From Bacteroidales bacterium (GTDB lineage: Bacteria; Bacteroidota; Bacteroidia; Bacteroidales; WCHB1-69): a stretch of DNA of 39,942 nt. The position numbers were made by a program, and so were the translations under genes. Positions 1 to 8,037 of this stretch are shown in pieces; within the stretch, counting starts at the first letter, position 1; each line of letters opens with the position of its first letter. Location of the stretch: assembly GCA_017394765.1 (NCBI GenBank), contig JAFPXF010000024.1, positions 1-39,942 on the forward strand, in the 5' to 3' direction. A model generated the notes under the pieces. The model was not told where the DNA came from. It worked only from the letters and a program-made list of their open reading frames with translations, and made no database searches.

Positions 1-337
1 ATGGATTTCGAGGGGGAGATTGTCTTTTTAACTGAAAAATGTTATTTTTGCAGCGGTGAATTGAAAGATTCACAAAAAACAGTAATTATTAACAGTTATA
101 ACTAAAAACAGAGCCTATTGAAGAAGTAAACCTCTTTATATAAATAATTTACGAAAAAAGCATTGTCTTTTTGCGTGTCTATCAGAATCTGGAAAATTGT
201 GAAGCGGCAACAGCAAAAAGTAATGTCTGCGCATAGCGTGGAGTTACTTTATTATGCCGCAGGCCTTTCCAGAGCCTTGATAGTAAATAAAGTGGTTCTG
301 CGCTTCTTTTTTTGGGGCGGATGGGAAACGAGAAATA
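1..337. other. AT-rich intergenic region upstream of the defence operon
   Basis: I see no convincing gene here; the only open frame is short and has no recognisable protein character. A perfect match to the Bacteroidota -7 box (TATTTTTG) lies at 43-50 on the plus strand and could start transcription towards the defence operon, which would leave a leader of about 280 bases. A 7-bp inverted repeat (AAAGTAA at 217-223, TTACTTT at 244-250) lies in that leader. No SspA-like cysteine desulfurase gene is present between the window edge and the operon. Confidence 0.5.
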
Positions 338-1207
338 ATGGGAAAGCTGGAAACAACCCGATATGTCTTCTCAGGGCATGAGTCATTCCCTTGCAAATCG
401 CTTTGGCTGAAAAAAGGGTATGATTTTGTTAAAAATGGTTACGACTTTAACTCACCGGATGCTGTGATACACCTAGGTGTCGGCAAGAATATGGTCGCTG
501 CCATTCGCTATTGGTTAAAAGCATTTTCGCTCATAAAAGATAACAAAACGACAGTAATAGCAGATTATCTTTTGGACAGCGAGACAGGAAAAGACCCGTA
601 CATTGAAGACTCCGGAACCCTTTGGTTGCTACATTTCCTCATTGTCAACAGTCGTATAGCATCGTTATACTCTTTGTTTTTTGTCCATTATCAAAAGGAG
701 AGAAAAGAATTTGAACGTGAACAAGTCCTGAATTTCATCAAAAGGAAAATGGTTGAACAAGGATTGGAGAAAATGTTCAATCCAAACACAGTAAAGAAAG
801 ATATAGGTGTCCTTTTCCAAAATTATACCCTACCCCGAACCTCTCAATCTCACGAAGATTATTCAAATCTGCTTATTGACCTTGATTTGCTTCGTCTTAG
901 AGAAGAGGATAAGACATATTATTTTAATTTTGAAGGGAAACGTCAGTTGCCCCCGGATTGTTTTCTCTTTGCCCTGCTTTCCGTTGTGGATTCAAGCAAT
1001 TTCAACATTTCTTTTGACCAATTGCAAGAACTTGGACTTGTTTTTTGTATGAATAATCTTGAACTATTGGAAATGGCAAAGAAACTCGCCGATTCTTATC
1101 CCAACGCTTTGGCATATAGCGATGTGGCTGGTGTGCGACAGTTACAGATCATCCATTCTATTGATAAAATGAACGTTTTAGATCGTTATTATGAATCAGT
1201 CCTTTAG
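338..1207 (+). CDS. sspB: DUF4007 protein, SspB-like component of DNA phosphorothioation
   Basis: The 289-aa protein has the hallmarks of DUF4007: an N-terminal F-S-G-H-E-S-F block (residues 11-17), then W-L-K-K-G, the glycine-rich LGVGKNMV segment near residue 46, and a DPYIEDSGTLWLLHF block near residues 86-100. From recalled literature, DUF4007 proteins act as SspB in the SspABCD system, where SspB nicks DNA so that sulfur can be placed on one strand. It is the first gene of a compact operon, and its 3' end overlaps the next start by 17 bases. The ATG at 338 is chosen because the conserved N-terminal motif follows at once; no strong Shine-Dalgarno is seen, as is usual in Bacteroidota. The family call is firm; the SspB name rests on gene order plus memory. 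Confidence 0.8.
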   Translation: MGKLETTRYVFSGHESFPCKSLWLKKGYDFVKNGYDFNSPDAVIHLGVGKNMVAAIRYWLKAFSLIKDNKTTVIADYLLDSETGKDPYIEDSGTLWLLHFLIVNSRIASLYSLFFVHYQKERKEFEREQVLNFIKRKMVEQGLEKMFNPNTVKKDIGVLFQNYTLPRTSQSHEDYSNLLIDLDLLRLREEDKTYYFNFEGKRQLPPDCFLFALLSVVDSSNFNISFDQLQELGLVFCMNNLELLEMAKKLADSYPNALAYSDVAGVRQLQIIHSIDKMNVLDRYYESVL

Positions 1208-4200
1208 TCTATCGGCAAATATAGAAGATGGTTTCCCGAGTGCAACGCACTACATTGTCACACCTAATGGACTGAGATCCATTGGTACAATTATTGACAG
1301 TTACAAATCAGGCTTACACTCATTTACTATCATTGGAACATACGGGACAGGGAAATCGAGTTTTTTGTTGGCCATCGAATCCGATTTGAAAAAAACTAAC
1401 AATCAGCCACGACTATTAAACCCTTCGAATCTCTCTTCTGCTAAAGAGTACGTGATACTGAATATTGTTGGAGACTACCAAGAACTATCAAGTTTGTTAG
1501 GGAAAAAGTTGCATATAGAAGGAACTTCACAAAGTGTCCTTGACGAACTGAAAACTTACTACAAAAAAATCGAATCCGAAAACAAATTTCTAGTAATAGT
1601 AGTGGATGAATTTGGGAAGGTCTTGGAACACGCCGCAAAAAACAATCCAGAGAGAGAATTGTACTTTATGCAAAAGCTGGCAGAATTTGTCAATCATCCT
1701 TCCAGGAACATCCTGCTTCTCACCACATTGCATCAGAATTTCGGGGCGTATGCAAAAGATTTAACTGAAGCGCAGAAAAACGAATGGCAAAAAGTCAAGG
1801 GTCGTTTTATGGAGATAACCTTTGTGGAACCCGTAGAGCAACTGTTGTATTTGGCATCTAAACAGCTTTTGCACAAGTATGAAAATACTGACATTGCCAA
1901 TGCAAAACGTTTGTATTGCCTCGCTCAGGAAACTAGACTTTTATCAAATGCTTTTTCGGAACAGACCGCACTGCAATTGTATCCCTTGGATGCTTTTTCT
2001 GCTTATACCATTACTTCAGCCATTCAGCGTTATGGACAAAATGAACGCTCCCTCTTCTCTTTCCTGTCAACCCGAGGAGTTAATTCTATCCGTGACTTTG
2101 AACCGAATGACCGTTGTTCCTATAATCTTGCCAATGTCTATGACTATGTTGTTTACAACTTTTACTCATATCTGAAAGACGTAAATACCGATTCTATGAG
2201 TTGGAGCTCTATGCAAGTGGCCATTGAGCGTGCGGAAGGTTTACAATGGGAAAACGCAATTGATATGACGAATGCTGTCAAGATGTTGAAATCTATCGGA
2301 TTGTTGAACCTGTTTGGAAAGGCGAACTTTCGACTCACCGAATCGCAGATGTGTGAATACGCCGCCAATGCTATGGGTGTGGACAATGCAACATACATCA
2401 TCCAACGTCTTCGCAATGCAAAAATCATCAGATATGCTGAATATAAGAGTCGTTTGCTTTTGTTTGATGGCACTGACATTGATTTGGAAGCGGAAATACT
2501 AAAAGCCGGATCAATTGTCGCTCGTCCAGTGGATTTTATCGATGATTTAAGAAATTTTATAAACAAGCGCATAGCCCCCGTTAAAGCGCATTATTATCAA
2601 AAGGGGACACCGCGATTTTTCGAATATGAAATCCGAAAAGAGCCTATTACACTAATACCTACAGGAGATACCGACGGCTTTATAGAACTGATTTTCGATC
2701 AAGACATCGATGCTTTGGAAAGAGTCAAGGATTTTAGCCGCGAAAATGATGGAAATGCCATTATCTATGTGTATTTCAAAAACACAGAGAAGTTAGTCGA
2801 TCATTTGTACAATATCCAGAAATACAAATACATTCTTGAGAAAGTTCTAATTGACAAAAACGGGGATCGTGTGGCGTATAATGAAATCGAAAAGTTGGTT
2901 GAGTACGAGGAAACCTTGTTGAACAAATCTATCAGCGACAATTTGTTCGCCTACAAAGGTCAAGTGGATTGGATTTTTCAAGGCAAAATATGCAAAGTGT
3001 CCAACTTTATGGATTTCAACAAATTATTATCCTATGTGTGTGACACCATCTATTCTAAGACTCCTGTTCTCATTAACGAACTATTCAATCGACAAAAACT
3101 GAGCAGTACAATATCCTTGGCAAAGAAAAACTACCTTGCAGCATTAGTGAAACACAACTCGGAAATAGACTTGGGATTTGAAGAGGACAAGTTCCCGCCA
3201 GAAAAAACAATCTATTACTCGTTGCTAAAGAATACTGGACTGCACAAAAACGGTTGCCTTCGTGAATTTCCGGAAAGCAATGGGATTATACCGCTATGGG
3301 ACGCGTGCGAGGCCTTTCTGAAAAGCACAATTAATAAACCAAAGCGGATTTCTGAACTGATTAAACTTCTATCACAAAAGCCTTATAAACTAAAACAAGG
3401 TTTTATTGACTTTTGGATACCGACATATTTGTTCATAAAACGTCAAGACTATGCTCTCCACGACATCTCCACAGGCTCTTACATTCCCGTTGTTGATATG
3501 GCGTTCTTTGAACTTTTACAAAGACAACCCTCAAACTATACAGTCAAAGCCTTTGCATTAGACGGCGTTAGCATCGATTTCTTCAACCAATATCGCAAGT
3601 TCGTGAATTTAGGAGAGGAGTTTTCGATAACTACCGACAATTTTATCGAAACAATTAGACCTTTTCTCTTCTTTTACAAACGACTAAATGATTATGCCAA
3701 ACATACACAAAAATTCGACCACCCAACCACAGAACGTTTTCGCAACGTCCTCGCGACAGCTAAGGATCCTGAGAAAGCATTTTTTGAAGACTTGCCAGAA
3801 GCGTTAGGATTTGACAAGAGAAATCTTTGTGAAAGCAATTCTTTAGAAAACTATGGAGCATTAATTCATCTGTCAATAAAAGAACTTCGTTCTTGTTACA
3901 ACCAACTAATTGATAGAATTGAAGAACGAATCGTTGCTGAGTTTGGTCTTCAATCTGGAGAATACGAACAATATATTCAAGAAGTTAGAGAAAGATTGTC
4001 ATCCGTGAAGACATATCTTCTGACAGACAAACTAAAAGAATTCTATCACCACGTTATGACAGAATATGAAAATCGAACTTTATGGTTCCAATCTATCTGT
4101 TATGTGGTGTTAGACCACAAATTGGAGTCTCTTAGAGATGAGGAAGAAGAAAAACTCTCAAATGATCTCGTTTATATGTTTCGTGAATGTGAAAAGTATG

Positions 4201-4424
4201 CAGATATATCCCAAAAGACTGATGATTTGACAGGCTGTGAAGCATATTCATTTGATATGGTTTCTAGCAAGGGAGAATCATTTTACACCCAGACATACAT
4301 CCTCCCCGAGAGCGACAAGCAAAGGTCAACCATATTAGAGGAACGTATTAACCAACTCCTCACGGGAGATAATAATTTAGATGTTTGCACTTTGTTATCC
4401 ATCCTTAATAAAAAGATAAAATAA
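1191..4424 (+). CDS. sspC: Large P-loop ATPase, SspC-like
   Basis: This is a 1077-aa ATPase. Walker A is GTYGTGKS at residues 49-56, and a Walker B-type hydrophobic strand ends in D139-E140. The remaining roughly 900 residues match no domain I can name and are rich in charged helices, especially near the C-terminus (about residues 880-1000). In phosphorothioation operons the protein between the DUF4007 gene and the PAPS-reductase-like gene is the ATPase SspC, thought to power or coordinate the modification complex. The start lies inside the end of the upstream gene (17-base overlap), and the stop shares one base with the next start (TAATG at 4422-4426), so the three genes are probably translationally coupled. 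A general BrxC/DISARM-type ATPase is the alternative, but the neighbours argue against it. Confidence 0.75.
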   Translation: MNQSFSLSANIEDGFPSATHYIVTPNGLRSIGTIIDSYKSGLHSFTIIGTYGTGKSSFLLAIESDLKKTNNQPRLLNPSNLSSAKEYVILNIVGDYQELSSLLGKKLHIEGTSQSVLDELKTYYKKIESENKFLVIVVDEFGKVLEHAAKNNPERELYFMQKLAEFVNHPSRNILLLTTLHQNFGAYAKDLTEAQKNEWQKVKGRFMEITFVEPVEQLLYLASKQLLHKYENTDIANAKRLYCLAQETRLLSNAFSEQTALQLYPLDAFSAYTITSAIQRYGQNERSLFSFLSTRGVNSIRDFEPNDRCSYNLANVYDYVVYNFYSYLKDVNTDSMSWSSMQVAIERAEGLQWENAIDMTNAVKMLKSIGLLNLFGKANFRLTESQMCEYAANAMGVDNATYIIQRLRNAKIIRYAEYKSRLLLFDGTDIDLEAEILKAGSIVARPVDFIDDLRNFINKRIAPVKAHYYQKGTPRFFEYEIRKEPITLIPTGDTDGFIELIFDQDIDALERVKDFSRENDGNAIIYVYFKNTEKLVDHLYNIQKYKYILEKVLIDKNGDRVAYNEIEKLVEYEETLLNKSISDNLFAYKGQVDWIFQGKICKVSNFMDFNKLLSYVCDTIYSKTPVLINELFNRQKLSSTISLAKKNYLAALVKHNSEIDLGFEEDKFPPEKTIYYSLLKNTGLHKNGCLREFPESNGIIPLWDACEAFLKSTINKPKRISELIKLLSQKPYKLKQGFIDFWIPTYLFIKRQDYALHDISTGSYIPVVDMAFFELLQRQPSNYTVKAFALDGVSIDFFNQYRKFVNLGEEFSITTDNFIETIRPFLFFYKRLNDYAKHTQKFDHPTTERFRNVLATAKDPEKAFFEDLPEALGFDKRNLCESNSLENYGALIHLSIKELRSCYNQLIDRIEERIVAEFGLQSGEYEQYIQEVRERLSSVKTYLLTDKLKEFYHHVMTEYENRTLWFQSICYVVLDHKLESLRDEEEEKLSNDLVYMFRECEKYADISQKTDDLTGCEAYSFDMVSSKGESFYTQTYILPESDKQRSTILEERINQLLTGDNNLDVCTLLSILNKKIK

Positions 4425-5524
4425 TGAAAATCAGACATATACTGGGCATTTCCGGTGGCAAAGACAGCGCTGCATTAGCTATTTATATGAAACAGCGGTA
4501 TCCGTCTTTGCCAATAGAGTTTTACAATTCGGATACTGGGTGTGAACTTGCCGAAACGGAAATGTTGATAGATCGCTTAGAAGCATACCTCGGAAAAATC
4601 AAAAAGTTAAAGGCTGCAGAAGACAGTCCTGAACCAACACCTTTTCATCATTTCCTCAAGGCAAATGGTGGTTTCCTTCCTTCTCCCCAAGCTCGATGGT
4701 GTACGCAAAAGATGAAATTGGCGGAATTTGAAAAATATGTTGGGGATGATTTAGCAGTTTCGTATGTGGGTATACGTGGAGATGAGGACAGGGACGGGTA
4801 TATATCTTCGAAACCGAACATACAAGCAATATTTCCATTCCGAAAGAATATTTGGAGCATTGATGTCGTCAACAAAATTCTTCACAACGATAATTTAGAA
4901 CAGCTAATCACTATCTATGATAATCTTTGTCCAAACAATATTCTCAAAGAAGATATTTTGAAGGTAGCTAGACAGCCTTTATCTAAGCATTTCTATTACT
5001 CAAAGAAGATGAATGCATTGCTTGATTACGATGTCAAATTGTTCAACCACGTCGTGTTTGAGTTCTTGAAAACGACAGACTACCCTATCGGACAATTGGA
5101 TAATTTCCCATTGTTGGACAACACAGATGTTTTAGTGAAAGAAGACATTTTCAGGTTGTTACGGGAAAGTGGCGTCGGTGTTCCAGCCTATTATGAAGAG
5201 ATTCCCTTTGAGGTTGACGGTAAGACAGGCACATACTGTCGCAGTCGTTCAGGGTGCTACTTCTGCTTTTTTCAACAGAAGATTGAATGGATTTGGCTCT
5301 ACGAACAACACCCCGACTTATACGCGAAAGCGATGGAGTTTGAGAAGGATGGCTATACTTGGAATCAAAATGAAAGTTTGGCTGAATTGTGCAAGCCAGA
5401 ACGAGTTCGACAAATTAAATTGGATATCATCAAGCGTCAGGAAGAGAAGAAGAAGCAAAGCAAAGGTAGCACGCTGCTGGACATTCTTGGCGACGATATA
5501 ATGTGTACAAATTGTTTTATATAA
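4424..5524 (+). CDS. sspD: PAPS-reductase/ATP-pyrophosphatase family sulfurtransferase, SspD/DndC-like
   Basis: The 366-aa protein starts with a PP-loop (SGGKDS, residues 10-15), the ATP-pyrophosphatase signature of PAPS reductases. Four cysteines are well placed to hold an Fe-S cluster as in DndC: C93 in the R-W-C-T block, then C272, C278 and C281 in a C-x5-C-x2-C cluster. Established family role: activation of the DNA backbone phosphate and transfer of sulfur from a cysteine desulfurase to DNA. It sits third in the writer module, overlapping the upstream ATPase gene by one base. True PAPS reductase for sulfate assimilation is unlikely, given the neighbours and the lack of other cys genes. 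No cysteine desulfurase is in the operon, so the sulfur donor would have to be encoded elsewhere (SspA or IscS). Confidence 0.85.
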   Translation: MKIRHILGISGGKDSAALAIYMKQRYPSLPIEFYNSDTGCELAETEMLIDRLEAYLGKIKKLKAAEDSPEPTPFHHFLKANGGFLPSPQARWCTQKMKLAEFEKYVGDDLAVSYVGIRGDEDRDGYISSKPNIQAIFPFRKNIWSIDVVNKILHNDNLEQLITIYDNLCPNNILKEDILKVARQPLSKHFYYSKKMNALLDYDVKLFNHVVFEFLKTTDYPIGQLDNFPLLDNTDVLVKEDIFRLLRESGVGVPAYYEEIPFEVDGKTGTYCRSRSGCYFCFFQQKIEWIWLYEQHPDLYAKAMEFEKDGYTWNQNESLAELCKPERVRQIKLDIIKRQEEKKKQSKGSTLLDILGDDIMCTNCFI

Positions 5525-5526
5525 AT

Positions 5527-7797
5527 ATGTTAAAAGAAGTGAACTTTCCAGCACATCGCCATTTCAAATCGCGGACAGAGTGGGAGCCGATTGGATTCTT
5601 CTCCGACTGCCTGTGCAATGCCACACAGTTTGATTTGATGTTGGGCTTCTTTTCCTCTTCCGCTATCAATGTTTTGGCTGACGGTTTCGCTACTTTCCTC
5701 TACAATGGCGGTCGTATGAATCTGATTGTAAACGACATTCTTACCGAACAAGATAAAAACGCCATTGCCAACGGAAAACTTGATACACAAATCCCTTTCT
5801 TTGATATTACAGACATTGAGAAACTGAAGGACACGCTGTCAGAGCGTGATACACACTTTTTCGATTGCCTTGCGTGGCTTATCCGCAACAATCGGCTTGA
5901 CATTAGAATCGTTGCACCTAAAGACGGCATTGGCATTTCTCACACCAAAACAGGCGTTTTCAGCGATGGTGTAAACAAAGTCGGCTTCGATGGCTCTTGC
6001 AACTTTTCACGGGCAGCATTGATTGACAATATTGAAAGCCTTACGGCTTTCTGTAATTGGGACGGCAACCCTGCATCCGCTACGATAAACAAATTAAATG
6101 GAGAGTTTGAACTTGTGTTTACTGGCAAAGACGAAAATGTTGTTTTTGTTCCGACCGACAAAGTGAAAACCCATATCGCCGAATTGTTTAAAGACAAGGA
6201 ACTGAAAGATCTACTTGAAGACGAATACAAATTTATCCAACAAGATATTGCAGATAAGTCATTGCCAAAATCTGTAATTAAGGCGTTGGATAATGCCAAA
6301 AACAAGGTTGAAATCGAGATAGAGAAAATCAAGAAGCAAGGCGAAGCCATTGAGCCAATTGATTTTGGTAAGCCACATTTTCCATACGAATCTGGTCCGC
6401 GTGAATATCAGAAACAGGCATTTGAGAATTGGAAAAACAACAAGCAGAAAGGCTTGTTTGCTATGGCAACAGGTACGGGCAAAACCATCACCTCACTGAA
6501 TTGTCTGCTTGAGATATACAACAAGTTAGGCTACTACAAAGCCATTATTCTTGTTCCAACCATTACACTTGTCGAGCAATGGGAAATTGAATGTAAAAAG
6601 TTCAATTTCAGCACCATTATAAAAGTTTGCTCAAAATATAACAATTGGAAATCGGCGGTGGCCAATCTTCGCTTGCTCGAAATGACCAACTCCAACAATG
6701 ATTTGTCTTACATTATTATATCAACTTACGCTTCGTTTGTCCGTTCCAATGTTTTTATGGAATTGAACCAATTTCCCAAAAACAAACTTTTGCTTATCGC
6801 AGACGAAGCTCACAATATAGGCGGCGGCTTGATGGCCCAACGCCTTTCGGACATAAAATATTTGCGCCGCATTGGGCTTTCTGCCACACCCGAAAGGCAG
6901 TTTGACGATACGGGCAACCGCAAATTGATGGATTTCTTTGGCTGTGCCAACAGTTACACATTCGAGTATTCAATGGCTGAAGCCATTCGGAATGGGGCTT
7001 TGTGCCGTTACTATTACTATCCGCACATAGTTCGCCTCACTGAAAACGAGATGGCTGAATACGTTGAACTATCAAAGAAGATAGTCAAGATAATGGGCTT
7101 CCACGATGAGGAAAGCCAGGAACATTTGAAAATGCTTTTGCTCAAACGCAAACGCATTATTCACAAAGCCGCCAACAAGTTGTCCACTTTCCAGCAGATT
7201 GTTCAGCAACGTATGGCGGAAAAAGGCAGTCTGAAATACTCGTTGGTCTATGTTCCTGAAGGCAACAAACCCGACAATTTTGAGGCTGATATTTTCGACC
7301 AGTCCGACACCATCGTTTCCGACCCCGAAACCGAACATCTGATTGACGATTTCACCCGTATTGTCCGTGATATGGATTCCCATATCATTGTCCGTCAGTT
7401 CACTTCCGAATCTACCGACCGTGATGCTATGCTCAAAGGCTTTGCCGATGGCAGCATTGATGTACTCACCTCAATGAAATGTTTGGACGAAGGTGTTAAT
7501 ATACCGCGAAGTGAATTGGCTATTTTCTGTGCAAGCACTGGAAACCCACGCCAATTCATACAACGCCGTGGTCGTATCCTGCGAACCCACAAGGACAAAC
7601 GCTTTGCTGTTATACACGATCTCATCGTAATACCCGACAATGTGTTCGATGAAGAATGTTATTCTTTGGAAAAAAACCTTGTGCAAAGTGAGTTGAGGCG
7701 TGTACGCGATTTTGCCTTGTTGTCAGAGAATCTGAATGATACAGACAACGAGTTGAAAGAAGTATTGAATCATTATAATCTATCCATATTTAATTAG
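5527..7797 (+). CDS. PLD-like nuclease / DEAH helicase fusion, phosphorothioation-associated restriction enzyme
   Basis: The protein is 756 aa from the ATG at 5527, three bases after the upstream stop; an in-frame ATG at 5503 inside the previous gene would add 8 residues. The N-terminal third carries a phospholipase-D-type half-site: H139-x-K141 followed by G156-S-C-N-F-S161. A superfamily 2 helicase core follows: motif I ATGTGKT at 314-320, DEAH at 426-429, S-A-T after it, and a motif VI-like QRRGRILR near the C-terminus. This architecture is the one usually annotated as 'DNA phosphorothioation system restriction enzyme'. In SspBCD-SspFGH cassettes the genes after sspD form the restriction half, which is reported to damage unmodified DNA. 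I infer that this protein is one of those components, possibly SspF, but I cannot assign the letter with certainty. Confidence 0.8.
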   Translation: MLKEVNFPAHRHFKSRTEWEPIGFFSDCLCNATQFDLMLGFFSSSAINVLADGFATFLYNGGRMNLIVNDILTEQDKNAIANGKLDTQIPFFDITDIEKLKDTLSERDTHFFDCLAWLIRNNRLDIRIVAPKDGIGISHTKTGVFSDGVNKVGFDGSCNFSRAALIDNIESLTAFCNWDGNPASATINKLNGEFELVFTGKDENVVFVPTDKVKTHIAELFKDKELKDLLEDEYKFIQQDIADKSLPKSVIKALDNAKNKVEIEIEKIKKQGEAIEPIDFGKPHFPYESGPREYQKQAFENWKNNKQKGLFAMATGTGKTITSLNCLLEIYNKLGYYKAIILVPTITLVEQWEIECKKFNFSTIIKVCSKYNNWKSAVANLRLLEMTNSNNDLSYIIISTYASFVRSNVFMELNQFPKNKLLLIADEAHNIGGGLMAQRLSDIKYLRRIGLSATPERQFDDTGNRKLMDFFGCANSYTFEYSMAEAIRNGALCRYYYYPHIVRLTENEMAEYVELSKKIVKIMGFHDEESQEHLKMLLLKRKRIIHKAANKLSTFQQIVQQRMAEKGSLKYSLVYVPEGNKPDNFEADIFDQSDTIVSDPETEHLIDDFTRIVRDMDSHIIVRQFTSESTDRDAMLKGFADGSIDVLTSMKCLDEGVNIPRSELAIFCASTGNPRQFIQRRGRILRTHKDKRFAVIHDLIVIPDNVFDEECYSLEKNLVQSELRRVRDFALLSENLNDTDNELKEVLNHYNLSIFN

Positions 7798-7803
7798 TGC
7801 AAT

Positions 7804-8037
7804 ATGAGTACATATCAAACCAATAGCGATAAAATTCTACAGGCTGTGATTGCTGATGAGAAGCTTGTCAACTTTTATGGTTATAATCCCGATGACTACA
7901 GTTCAATTTCAGACGCATTAGATTCCGATATCACTGTAATTCAAGCCATCGCCCAAATCATTGACAGAAATGAGCAAAAGGCCACCGAAAAAGAAATCTA
8001 CAATGAAGTCAGCAACTTTCTAAAAACAAATATATGA
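7804..8037 (+). CDS. Small acidic operon protein, unknown function
   Basis: This 77-aa protein begins 6 bases after the helicase stop, and its stop overlaps the next start as ATGA (8034-8037), so translation is probably coupled to the SMC-like protein. It is acidic, has no cysteine-rich motif, transmembrane segment or signal peptide, and looks mostly helical. It does not resemble DndE, which is larger and basic. Its tight packing argues that it is a genuine subunit or adaptor of the restriction half rather than a chance reading frame. I do not recognise the family. Confidence 0.7.
   Translation: MSTYQTNSDKILQAVIADEKLVNFYGYNPDDYSSISDALDSDITVIQAIAQIIDRNEQKATEKEIYNEVSNFLKTNI

Noticed and set aside
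217..250. AAAGTAA/TTACTTT inverted repeat with a 20-base loop
   Set aside because: Seven AT-rich base pairs over a long loop are expected by chance in such sequence; too weak to call an operator or terminator.
163..381. 72-codon frame before sspB
   Set aside because: No protein character, poor start context, and it overlaps the real start of the DUF4007 gene.
4424..5524. Assimilatory PAPS reductase (cysH)
   Set aside because: No sulfate assimilation genes are nearby, and the four-cysteine layout plus gene neighbours fit DndC/SspD.
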